From: Panicum virgatum
Taxonomy: Eukaryota > Streptophyta > Magnoliopsida > Poales > Poaceae
DNA: 64,000 nucleotides
NCBI RefSeq assembly: GCF_016808335.1
Contig: NC_053149.1
Location: forward strand, 59,263,922-59,327,921
Reading direction: 5' to 3'
Part shown: positions 55,012-64,000 of the stretch, one piece after another
Layout: each line of letters begins with the position of its first letter
Numbering within the stretch: the first letter of the stretch is position 1
The notes under the pieces: generated by a model
What the model was told of the DNA's origin: nothing
Seen by the model: only the letters and a program-made list of their open reading frames with translations
The model's database searches: none
Program-made: the position numbers and the translations under genes

Positions 55012-55784
55012 TTCACGTTGAGAAGATATGGAAAATATAAGAAAATTTATCTATAAGCTATAATAGGTATATGCATTGTTTTCTACAGGACCCTCCAATG
55101 GATGATGTAAGGGTGAGTACATTTGTGCTGTCTTAAAGATGGTCTCATATAGTGACACATAATCTTGAGATGATCTATCAGACAACTTCTACAATAGCTT
55201 GTCTTTTTAGTTATTTCATTGTTATACCACACCACTTGATTTGTGGATGAAATAAATAAATATTTTGAGTTGTATGACAACAACTCATACAATGGTGGGA
55301 AGTAGTTTTATACTCCTAAATTTTAGCCTATGAGATGGTTGTTTCGCGAGGCAACCACCTCTTTCTATGTGGCATCGCATGAAACGACCTATGAGACTGC
55401 TGACGTGTAGCAATGTGACTGTCAAGTGATTCTGTGATCGGATATTACAGAATATGAAAAAGTTGTGTATACTATGTTTATTATTTTTCAAGAAAACTTT
55501 ATTTATATATCACAATGTATTTTTACTATGGAAACAATCTGTTTCTTTATATTTTATATAATGTTGATAATATGATTTTTGAAACTAAATGTTACTCGAG
55601 TAAAATATGTTCTTCTTCATCAGTCCGAATTTTTCTGTTGAAGGGCCCCTTCTCGTCAATTGATTTTTCTATTGAAAGGCACCACATAAGATGAGTGTAA
55701 CATGGATACGGTAGATACGACCCATCAGCTCATAAGTCATAACTATATGTGCATACTGGGGCACTGCCGCTTATTAGCTGGGCG
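55012..55784. other. AT-rich host DNA, no gene recognised
   Basis: A possible small exon (after ttttctacag, 55090-55112, donor gtgagt) encodes DPPMDDVR but cannot be linked to others. Two MITE-like inverted words around agatggttgtttcg (55330) and tctcatatag (55142) are suggestive only. Confidence 0.35.
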
Positions 55785-56035
55785 TAGGGCTGGACTCGAG
55801 CCGAGCCGAGACTTTTTTCGAGCTTTCTTCGAAATCAATATATTCGTATTTATTATAGTCTCCCGCGTTGTTTGATATACAACTTCAAATCGAGCGAGCC
55901 GAGCCGAGCCGAGCCGGCCAAAATTGACTTTTGTTCCAAATCAACTAATCTTTATTTTAAAAAAAGAACGAACGTAATCGGAGCAATTTTGAAAAAAGGC
56001 ACCGAGCCAGTTAACGAGCTTTTTTTCCAGCCCTA
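55785..56035. mobile_element. hAT-type MITE, 251 bp
   Basis: Perfect 8-bp duplication gctgggcg at 55777-55784 and 56036-56043. Ends TAGGGCTGGA and TCCAGCCCTA are perfect inverted repeats. Interior has cgagccgagccgag subterminal repeats and no coding capacity. Confidence 0.9.
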
Positions 56036-56043
56036 GCTGGGCG

Positions 56044-56588
56044 CCCCTGACCGCTCCCTCGTGAGTCGTGACTCGTGCCCACGGCCTAGCGTAGGGTTTG
56101 GGGCCGGCGACAGCGCTGCTACGAGCTGCTAGCGGCTTGCGGCGCAGGTAGGCAGCACCAGCACTGCAGCGCGTGCACAACATGGAGCTGCGGAGCACGT
56201 GCACGCCAGATCTTGTGCTTCAGCATGCTCCGAACAATCATCAGATCCAATGGCATCAGATACGCCCGTAGAGCTCTAATTTGAGCCTTAATCAACGTGC
56301 ATAAAGCTGCCCCTTTGCTAAATATTTTAAATCCTGTGTTCATGCAAATTGGGGGCGTAATTTAAGGGCGCAAGATAGGGAAGGGAGGGGGAGAGAGGAA
56401 TTAGACCTTCTAGAGTTCCATAGGCCAAAGCCGCATGAGCAATTACCACCCTGGCCTTACCGTCTTTTAAACATTGCACTGTATAGAGGATTATCTTTAA
56501 CTGAAAGCTCTTGCATGTCTAATTAGCCTAACCTTTGAACTCTTGCATGTCTAATTAGCCTAACTTTTTTCTACTCAATCAAACGCAG
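56044..56588. other. Intergenic stretch
   Basis: GC-rich to about 56200, then AT-rich. A 29-bp near-tandem pair (ctcttgcatgtctaattagcctaac) occurs at about 56509 and 56538. No gene recognised. Confidence 0.4.
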
Positions 56589-56852
56589 AAACAAAGTATC
56601 CATTGAACCTTGCATTTAACATGCGGCTATTTCTGGAACGTAAAGGAAACAAAAGACCAGAAATTATAGCTCTTGATTGGAACCCTAAGCCATCTGTTTG
56701 TGAGGAAAACATCGATCAGATGATAGCAATTGCTACTCCCCATCGAACCCGTGTGTTCGGACGATTTGAGTACATGGCCGCTAACTATGAGTGGAGGCTA
56801 ATTGAGTGGAGAATGATGGTATGCACAATTGTTAATGCAACTCGGTTAATAC

Positions 56853-59185
56853 CAGTATTTAAAATAGCAGGCTAAGATATTTAGCGGTTGGTGTTTGTAG
56901 AGGCTAAGAAAGACTATAGCGGGCTATAGCCTAGCTAACTCATTTAGCGGTTCTGTAAATACCATGTGTTGAGAAATCGACGCCCCTACCAACTTCATCT
57001 AGGCATTAATACGAGAGACCAACTCTATATGAGAAATCAACTTTTTATTCACCATAACTTAGTACAACACAATACACTTGCACTCTTTATATCGCTACCC
57101 TATCATGACACTACTACACTATATGGCAACCATGTCATCTTCTACTTGAGACCTCTTATGCCATGGTATGGCAAGAGGGGGAGGGGAGCACCCCTATCTA
57201 TAGAACTCTATGGCTCATATGATTTTGCCATGTGTCCATCATCTACACAATGTGTAAGGATCACTGGGTGTCCGACCCTAGAGGGGGAGGGGGTGAATAG
57301 GGTCGCTAATCGCTTTTTAACCTAGGGTTCAAACTACTTGCATAAGATAAATCTAACACGTCCTATACATGCTAGTTATGACTAAGGTTTATCTTTGCTA
57401 CTCTCTTCTTACCCCAAAATACTTGCAACCTATAGCCAATCCTAAACAAACTAACTAGGAAAGTAAATGCACGCAAGATAAAATAAATGCGGAAACGTAA
57501 TAAGGTAAGTAAAGAGGTAAGTGCAAGAGGGATGCAAACTACCGAGTAGACACGGTCATGTAACGTGGTTCGGCACAAACGCCTACGTCCATGGGACACC
57601 GAGGCTCTTCCGATCACCGTCTTGCACTACGCCACCAAGGCGATGCCGGCAAGCAAAGGCAAGTGCCCACAAGACACCAAGTCTCGTGCACTGCCACCGT
57701 CTCTCTCGGTCACCCAGCCGAAATCCACTACGGAGCTTCTCCACCAAGGAGGGGGTCTCCTCTTCCCCCGCACAAAGTGTCGTTGCCACTCCACACCAAG
57801 TAAGAGGGTCACACGACGGATCACAAGGATTGCTTGCCGCAGCAAGACTTCTCTCAAGGGAGCTCTCGCAAGAACTAATCCCTATTACAAGCACTAAGCA
57901 CTTTCACAAGTGTGCTTAAGCCTATATAATGTACAATGAAGCTCTATGGTGGTTGGAGGTGTTCTTCAAGTGTAGTATTCTTCCTTAGTCTCCAGCAACC
58001 TCAAATGACCCGTGGGGTGGCATATATATAGCCCACACACCCCAAACTAGCCGTTGGAAAAAGGCTGACAAAAAGCGCCATCACCGGTTAAACCGATGCT
58101 CCCGTTTTTGTCATCACCAGTTTAACCGGTGAGTGCATTTTCTAACTAGCCGTTATACTTCAACGGCTACCTCAATCGACCGACGTAATCAACCGATGCA
58201 GCGTCGGTTTAACCGGTGAGTGTAGTTTCTGAAAAACTAACTCTCTGGACAACTGCACCGACGTTCACCAATATCTAGCGTCGGTTCATCCGGTGTATAG
58301 ATTTTGCCTCAGCTGCTGAGTTCATTGCACCGACGTATTCAACTTTCCTGGCGTCGGCTCAACCGGTGTTACCAAAACTCCCAGACATGCTCCAAGTCAA
58401 TGCACCGACGTATGTAATTTTCTTAGCGTCGGTTCAACCGGTGATACTAAAATATCTCTGTCTTGATTGTTTTGACTTGGTTTTCTTCACGGTCTCTTCA
58501 ATCTTCGAATCCTTTGGACCGAAGAGGCCTTCGGGCCTAGCTACGCCTATCTTCTCTTTGTCATCACTTGAACCTAAAAGTCTGAGAATGGTCATCTTAA
58601 CAATCATATTAGTCCAAGTGTTGTGTTGTCTATATCAATCACCAAAACATTATATTGAAATATGGCATGAGATGCCATTTTCGCTACACAATGCTTTACA
58701 AAATATCTAACTTTAGAATTTTTCCTATACTTATCTAATCATACAAATATCTAATTTCCATATTTCACCATGAAATATGGTAACCACGGTTCATGCATGC
58801 TCTCTAATCTTCTAGAAACTTCTCACAATTATACATTTCTATTTCAATACCATCTATAAATCTATGAGTAATTTTGCATATATATATGAAATCAAGAAAA
58901 TTTCATTGACTGAAATACGTCTTGGGCTTCATTTCCCTCGTTACATCGTTGACAAATACTAAGTTTTGTAAATGATGAAATTCATTACTAAACTAATAAT
59001 AAATAAAGACTAATTATATGATTTAGCTGGCTAAATTAATCCATAATTTAGCTGCTATAGCAGGATATAGCCGACTATTAGCAGATTTAGTTATTTAGAG
59101 CTAAGAGATGGATATCCTAGTTTTCTCCTCTCCCAAAGGCTATAGTAGGCTATAGCGGTGGCTATAGTCGGCTATTTAGAACCTT
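56853..59185. mobile_element. MITE/MULE-like element with 9-bp duplication, carrying V
   Basis: The 9-mer ggttaatac occurs at 56844-56852 and 59186-59194. Imperfect terminal inverted repeats pair cagtatttaaaatagcaggc with the complement of gtcggctatttagaacctt. Arms contain ctatagcgggctatagcc-type words, well known from grass MITEs. A 9-bp duplication suggests Mutator-like transposition. About 897 bp without the nested solo LTR V and its duplication. Confidence 0.7.
57253..58688 (-). mobile_element. Solo LTR V nested in the 9-bp-TSD element
   Basis: Starts TGTAAGGATCACTGGG and ends tttcgctaca, with 5-bp duplication caatg at 57248-57252 and 58689-58693. Like W it carries a gagggggagggggtgaatagg stretch near one end, and repeated accggt words (caccggtttaaccggt, gcgtcggttcaaccggtg) at 58080-58440. 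No coding region. Confidence 0.8.
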
Positions 59186-59690
59186 GGTTAATACATTAAT
59201 CATGTCCTTTTATAATATAATGTTTCTCTGGTCTGTAGGTTAATAGGGTTCATTGCCAATGAACGGAGACAAGAGCACTGAAATGGTATCCAGGAGGTGG
59301 AGAAGATCTTGCTATTGGCAACAATGATAAAAAAAATCTTCTAGTTGATCTTTTTAACTGGAAAGATGGAAAGTTTGAGGGATAAAGGATTGAGGTGGGC
59401 TACACTTCTTTGGTTTGGAAGTTTCCTTATTTTCTAAATAAGAATATCTTGTATTATTGTTAACTAATAAACGAATTCCACAGGTACCCGGTAAGGGTTG
59501 TCTATCATCACTTTGTTGGCAAGTCCCAAACAAGTATTTGTTAGCCACCGTGGACCCCAACAATGACACAGAAGCTACAGTGATCATTATAAAGGACCCT
59601 GCTGGACATCACGCCCTAGTGATAAAAACTGGCTACGATGAGCCATTTTGTGCTGTCTTTCCCCAAATGAGCCATTTCTACTGACAACTT

Positions 59691-60139
59691 CAACTAGTTC
59701 GTCCAACTTGCATGTATGGGCTGAAGATGATACAAATGATTGGTGCAAAGTTCAGTCAGTGTAAGTCCATTCTTTTGTGTGTGTTTAAATTAACTGATTT
59801 AATTAACTTGCCTTGGGTACATTTTAAACCTATTCTGGTTTATTAATCTGTCCCTCCTCCTCACATTCTCACTCACTCAGGCGGCTACATCGAACATCCC
59901 TGACAGACACAATGTCCAGTCATGGGAACGGCGCACCCGGTGCCTCCGGCACGGGTCCCGCCTTGGGGTACATTCTAAACTTATTCTGGTTCATTAATCT
60001 ATTCATATTTATTAGTGAGAATAACATGAACACAAGCACATATTTTATTCACACAATATCACTCATTCATGCCATGAAATTGATAATAATATTTGGAATT
60101 AAAATATACCAAAAATTGCCTAGTCTTCTAACAATCCAA
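59691..60139. other. Spacer with a 40-bp duplicated word
   Basis: ccttgggtacattttaaacc (from 59811) and ccttggggtacattctaaac (from 59962) begin two copies of a degenerate 40-bp repeat 150 bp apart. Otherwise no recognisable feature. Confidence 0.45.
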
Positions 60140-60238
60140 AAATCTGATTTTGTTAATAGACTTTCGGTAGCTAGCTTTACTGTAACAATTAAACCACCAC
60201 TTTTTGAAGGTTCCAACTACAAATGTTGGCGTCAACGG
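60140..60238 (+). pseudogene. Fragment of Ty1/copia Gag
   Basis: KSDFVNRLSVASFTVTIKPP followed by LFEGSNYKCWRQR resembles the N-terminal Gag segment of plant copia elements (F(D/E)GSNYKRW). The similarity stops abruptly at both sides. It is one of several unrelated scraps joined here. Confidence 0.55.
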
Positions 60239-60266
60239 CTTAGTTCTGTAGCATTCGCTGCTGGAA

Positions 60267-60371
60267 CCGCGCCCGCTGGTGGGCTGGTGCTTGACGTGCG
60301 CCATCCTGGTGGGCTTCGGAGTCTTCATGGTCTACAACTTCGAGCGCGCCCTGTACCAGGCGCCCGAGTTC
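60267..60371 (+). other. Unidentified membrane-segment-coding scrap
   Basis: A GC-rich + frame reads GWCLTCAILVGFGVFMVYNF then ERALYQAPEFR, a single hydrophobic helix followed by a charged end. It looks like part of a real gene exon but I cannot name the family. It abuts the copia Gag scrap directly. Confidence 0.35.
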
Positions 60372-60806
60372 AGGTTGTCTGCACCGGGGTCCGGTACCCC
60401 GCCCTGCAATACGCATTTGGCATAAAATGGACTGCAGCGGGGTACTGGATGGCACCACTATCAAATCGGAGGGCCGCGTGCTTCGCTAAATCTAACGTTT
60501 TCTCGTGCTTCCGCTACTGCTCTTCTCGGGCCCCACCTTGCAATTGCCGCTCCTCGCACGCCGTGCCACGTCTCCATCCCTTCCGCCTCCTAGCTCCTCC
60601 ATGCTGGTGCTGGGCGCCGCAGCCGTGCCCGCCGCCGCTCCCGTGCTCGAATCCAGCCTGGAGAAGGTGGCCGCCAATGGTGCCCCGCCTCGACGCCGAT
60701 TGGGGGCCCTGCTCCGGCCCCGCCGCGCCGAGCGCCGCTCGGCCCCCGCCGCGCCGAGCACAGGATCCAGACGCGCAGGCAGGGCTCGCCAATCCTCTGC
60801 CCGACG

Positions 60807-60971
60807 ATTGGTGGGGAATGCAGAGGCGAGCTCGGTGGTGACGTGGGCCTCCGGGAGCGACCAGAGGGTGGGCAGGGCGAGGAAGCCGACGACCGGGAGC
60901 AGCGCGCCGCCGCCCGAGCGGACCGCGTTCTCAGAGACGTCATAGAAGATGAGCGCGATGAGGGGGAGCAT
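60807..60971 (-). pseudogene. Fragment of a polyamine/amino-acid (PUT-type) transporter
   Basis: Minus-strand text MLPLIALIFYDVS, then ENAVRSGGGALLPVVGFLAL, PTLWSLPEAHVTTELASAFP matches the N-terminal region of plant polyamine uptake transporters of the APC superfamily. About eight residues of the conserved glycine-rich loop after YDVS are missing in frame, and similarity ends after AFPTN. The surrounding minus frame (61175-60492) is otherwise compositionally GC-rich noise. A captured or truncated gene copy. Confidence 0.7.
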
Positions 60972-61203
60972 CGTACGCCACGGCCGCAAACGCGCTGCCG
61001 GATCTGCGGGGGAGCCGGCCATCGGGTCAACGATCCCTCGCGCGGCTGGAGGGAGCAGGGCCGGGGCCGCGCGCGCCGCTCCGCCCGCTCGCGGTGCGCC
61101 GACGCAGCGCCACTTGCCGGCAGCCACCCCCGGCCCCTCTCCGCCCGCCACCACCCGCCCCGCCGCCGTCGGCACCGCGCGCTGCGCCCGGGTAGCACGC
61201 CGC

Positions 61204-62329
61204 TGTCACGGCCCACGGGCCGACTGGGCCGCGCGGTTACTGTAGTGCACGGCTGGCACAGGATTTTAGTCCCACACTGGAAACGGTGAGGGAACCGAAC
61301 CAGCTTATATAGCCGGTCTCTGGGAAGCTAGAAACTCCGGTTCGAACCTTTTGCGCGAAGCGAGGACGAAAGCGCAAGAGAGTTATTTATCAGGTGTGGT
61401 TTACTTAAAGTGTAGAGTAGATCTTAACTGTTATCCCGGGCCGGGTCGTTACAGGGGTATCAGAGCCATACTCTCGCGGTTTCACCCCACGTACGGGCAG
61501 AAGTGCGCGTACATGAGCACGTCGGCGTGTGGAAACACAAATGCCAACAGCATGAGAACGGACACACATGGGCTGCTGGCAGTGAACCCACGGACGTGGC
61601 ACACACATGGGCTGCTGGCAGTGAACCCACGAACGTGGCACATGTGATCGTTAGCACTAGACGTATGGGACGTGGCCCAAGAGAGGTGATCCTGCTCCTT
61701 TGTCCCGTATGGGTAACCTGGTTCGACGGGGCTGACTGGGCCACGCGGGTTACTGTAGTGCACGTCTATTGTAGCGCACGTCTATTGTAGCGCCGCGGTA
61801 CAGGACACGGTGACGCGGGTTACTGTAGTGCACGTCTATTGTAGCGCCGCGGTACAGGACACGGTGAGGGAGCCGAACCAACTTAAATAGTCGGTCCCTG
61901 GGAAGCTAGTAACTCCGGTTCGAACCTTTTGCGCGAAGCGAGGACGAAACCACAAGAGAGTTATTTAGCAGGTGTGGTTTACTCAAAGTGTAGAGTAGAT
62001 CTTAGCCGTTATCCCGGGCCGGGTCGTTACAGGGGTATCAGAGCCATACTCTCGCGGTTTCACGCCACGTACGGGTAGAAGTGCGCGTACATGAGCACGT
62101 CGGTGTGTGGAAACACAGATGCCAACAGCATGTGGACGGACACATATGGTCTGCTGGCAGTGAACCCACAGACGTGGCACATATGATCATTAGCACTAGA
62201 CATATGGGACGTGGCCCAAGAGAGGTGATCCTGCTCCTTTGTTCCGTATGGGTAAGCAGATTCGACAGGGACGTCGAATCCTAACGGGGGGAGATTGTCA
62301 CGGCCCACGGGCTGACTGGGCCGCGCGGG
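61204..62329 (+). mobile_element. TRIM-like retrotransposon in tandem: three LTRs, two short interiors
   Basis: LTR1 61204-61453 (TGTCACGGCC...GGGTCGTTACA, 250 bp); interior 61454-61731; LTR2 61732-62031 (lacks its first about 17 bp, and has an internal duplication of the gttactgtagtgcacgtcta block); interior 62032-62295; LTR3 from 62296, cut at 62329 by the next element. Each interior starts ggggtatcagagcc (tRNA-iMet-type site) and the second ends with polypurine acggggggagat. Interiors of about 270 bp with no coding capacity fit TRIM elements; sharing of LTRs gives the tandem form. Confidence 0.8.
61454..61467 (+). other. Primer-binding site of the TRIM-like element
   Basis: ggggtatcagagcc directly after LTR1, one base off the standard TGGTATCAGAGC; repeated at 62032-62045 after LTR2. 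Confidence 0.75.
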
Positions 62330-63808
62330 TGTCGGTGTCCTGACCCGGGGGATCCGAATCCCAACTAGTAAATGTTGCGTGTTTCCTCATCCCAGATGTT
62401 GATGCAAGAGGCAACACAGTAATGCACAGGTTTATCCTGGTTCCGGCCACAGGGCCGTACGTCCAGCAAAGGGGTGTGCGAGGGCACTGTATTATCTTGC
62501 ACCTAGAGTGCTTGTAGTAGGGGGTACAAGCGAGGCGAGAGAGGGAGGGAAGCTCCCAAGTCCCTGCTAGAAGAGGGGTTGAGCGTGGCGAATAGCGATG
62601 TCGGAGCTAGGAGCGAGTGCGTGTGCTCTAAGTGGTGTGTGTCTAGAGAGTCAACCGACCGACCTCTTTAAGGGATGCCCGCCTCCTCCTTTTATAGACA
62701 CAAGGAGGAACGGGGTACATGAGTAGGGGAACGTGGAAGTCATCGTCTTCCCCCGAATCGCGGGGGTGCAGTGGTCGAATACTGCAGGGAGTACACTGTG
62801 GGGCATGGCGTCGGGCGTGGCAGTCGTCCTGGATGTCGTCCGTGGTCTTGCGGAGATCGCGCCGGCGCCCGGCCAACCCCAGCAGGTGGCGTGGTCATCA
62901 TTGTAGAATGTTCAATCCTCCCGATGTGACGTTCTGTGGGCCCTGTGGGTCAGGGTCCTTTGTGCTCCAGCTGTGGCGGGGCACGCGGCGGTCCCGGACC
63001 CCCCTGGATAGAGTGCCGATGTGCGCACCAAGAAGGTCCGAGGGTTGCGTGGAGGTCCCGAGCCCCTCGAGGGGGCAAGTCCGGGGCTCCGACTGCGTGT
63101 GCAGTGCGTCCCTCTTGGAGGGGCACGTGGCGTCGCCGGACCCTTTTCCAAGCAGGAGGTGGGTCCGGGGCCATACGTGTGATGAGGTGGAGTCCGGTCG
63201 GCCGGAGTTGGCGGAATTGGGCGAGAACAGTGCCGAGCGCGTCTAGTCCCGTGTCGCAGTTCTCACAGTGCTGCCACAGCGTCCGGGATGGCGGAGCAGT
63301 GACCGGAGTTGGAGGATGGGACTCCGGTCACTGTCACTGTGGGGAATGGCGGCCTGACGCCGTCTGTCCTAAGCACTGTGGAGGAGTGGTTGGCATTCAA
63401 TGCCTCCATACGACGGGCGATTGAGCGGCGTGGCCGTTTGTACCTTGCGCCGAGGGGTGGCCTCGAGCGAGGCAGAGTTGAGCTACCCGCTCGAGGGTGT
63501 TCGCTGCCCTCGAGCGAGGCGGAGATGATTTGTCCGCTCGAGGGTAGATTCGCTACCCTCGAGCGAGGCGGAGATGCGGGGCGCAGTCGAGGGTCCCGAT
63601 CGGAGCCTTCGAGCGAGGCAGAGATTATCCCGCGGGCCCGAGAGGGGTGCGAATGGGCTGTATGCTGGGCTTCCTTGAGTCCTTTCCTTTCTTCCAGATT
63701 GGAAGGAGGCCGTGGGCCTTCGTGGACCCAATTGCCTTAACATGTGTTTGCGTTTTTAGAGTGATCTTAGTACCCCGATTAGGGTGTCCCTAATCGTGGT
63801 ACCCGACA
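62330..63808 (-). repeat. 3' LTR of the second X-family element
   Basis: 1479 bp; inverted relative to 42360-43823 and similar over its whole length with many substitutions, including a TATA box complement cttttatagaca near 62689. Frames inside it are not genes. Confidence 0.88.
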
Positions 63809-64000
63809 GTAGCCACCGAGGCTTTGGTCGAGTCAAGTGATTCGGCCAAAGGGTAATTCGGCGATTTCCCCTTGACGTGATCGGTCAATGCCGCGCACCC
63901 GCCAGGCGCGCCTGAGCGCTAGTCCGGCGGATGTGACGACTCGTCGGTCGGGGAAGTGCGCCCACGAGGGGAGTACTTCGAGACGAGCGCCTTTGTTTGT
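62330..64000 (-). mobile_element. Second X-family Gypsy element, 3' end, runs off window
   Basis: LTR 62330-63808 (1479 bp; TGTCGGTGTCC...GGTACCCGACA on +) is the reverse complement of the X LTR type, with the same cctcgagcgaggcggaga minisatellite (63450-63620). Beyond it, gtagccaccgaggctttggt is the complement of the X polypurine region. This is thus the 3' LTR of a minus-strand copy whose body lies to the right of the window. It interrupts TRIM LTR3 after gcggg. Confidence 0.88.

Larger units (their letters stand above)
56589..59690 (+). pseudogene. Unrecognised gene remnant with enlarged intron
   Basis: Exon-like 56589-56818 follows acceptor aaacgcag and reads KYPLNLAFNMRLFLERKG, then RPEIIALDWNPKPSVCEENI and EWRLIEWRMM, and ends at donor gtatgc. 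Removing the inserted element 56853-59185 and one duplication leaves an intron of only about 80 bp ending tctgtag at 59238. Downstream text (ALKWYPGGGEDLAIGNNDKK, LLVDLFNWKDGKFEG) follows an in-frame TGA, and a later stretch (59457-59684) reads NKYLLATVDPNND and HHALVIKTGYDEPF. The protein family is not known to me. Stops and frame changes suggest decay, though a wrong exon model could mimic this. Confidence 0.5.

Noticed and set aside
57110..57125. cactactacactata as the left end of a CACTA element
   Set aside because: It lies to the right of the CACTA end at 55008 and lacks subterminal repeats or a partner end, so it is probably chance.
57269..58688. Solo LTR V starting at tgtccgacc (57269)
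   Set aside because: That start gives no target duplication; starting at 57253 gives a perfect caatg pair.
60492..61175. 227-codon minus frame as a complete transporter gene
   Set aside because: Only about 55 residues match the polyamine transporter family; the rest is unrelated GC-rich text, so only the fragment was annotated.
1..64000. tRNA, rRNA or small nuclear RNA genes
   Set aside because: No characteristic cores were noticed apart from tRNA-primer complementary sites of retroelements; a covariance-model scan would be needed to exclude them.

Overview
The window is nuclear DNA of a grass (Poaceae, most likely a panicoid; inferred, not proven). The evidence is the multi-exon plant aspartic protease gene with a GC-rich first exon, the Tourist-type MITEs, and the grass-typical Tat and Tekay Gypsy retrotransposons. 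No operons, prokaryotic genes, rRNA, tRNA or CRISPR array were seen.

Left third (1-14313): mostly gene space. One complete, apparently intact host gene is present: a ten-exon A1 aspartic protease on the + strand (6798-12578, 511 aa after splicing). Around it are small DNA transposons (a 690-bp hAT element and three Tourist-like MITEs). A 5'-truncated RTE-type LINE sits in the protease's eighth intron with a perfect 16-bp target duplication. A GC-rich fragment of a HAK/KUP potassium transporter lies at about 14.1 kb.

Middle (14314-45185): a four-level nest, every level proved by its own target-site duplication. Solo LTR W (ccaag) contains Tat-lineage Gypsy element X (cttac). X carries in its left LTR the Tekay-type chromodomain element Y (catta, - strand). 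Y carries in one of its LTRs the small element Z (atata, + strand). LTR divergence falls in the same order: X copies differ visibly, Y copies differ at about four positions seen by eye, and Z copies look identical. Y keeps an open gag-pol frame interrupted only by a 110-bp intron-like segment. X is a deletion derivative (gag joined to the end of RNase H plus integrase) and carries a decayed antisense gene of the Transposase_28 type. Z has no recognisable protein but holds a 52-bp minisatellite.

Right third (45186-64000): a second W-family solo LTR (gtttt); a CACTA-type terminus interrupted by Y', a rearranged Tekay copy that has the same LTR end at both of its termini; a hAT MITE; an unrecognised, apparently broken host gene whose intron holds a 9-bp-TSD element which itself holds a solo LTR; a mosaic of gene scraps (copia Gag, polyamine transporter); a TRIM-like tandem array of three LTRs; and finally the start of a second X-family element running out of the window.

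The least expected signal is inside the long Tekay LTR. Two short coding-like exons are separated by a GC-AG intron, agree in phase, end in a stop codon and are followed by an AATAAA signal. They are kept in frame between Y and Y'. Further candidates for follow-up are the intron in Y gag and the two-U5-ended Y' structure.
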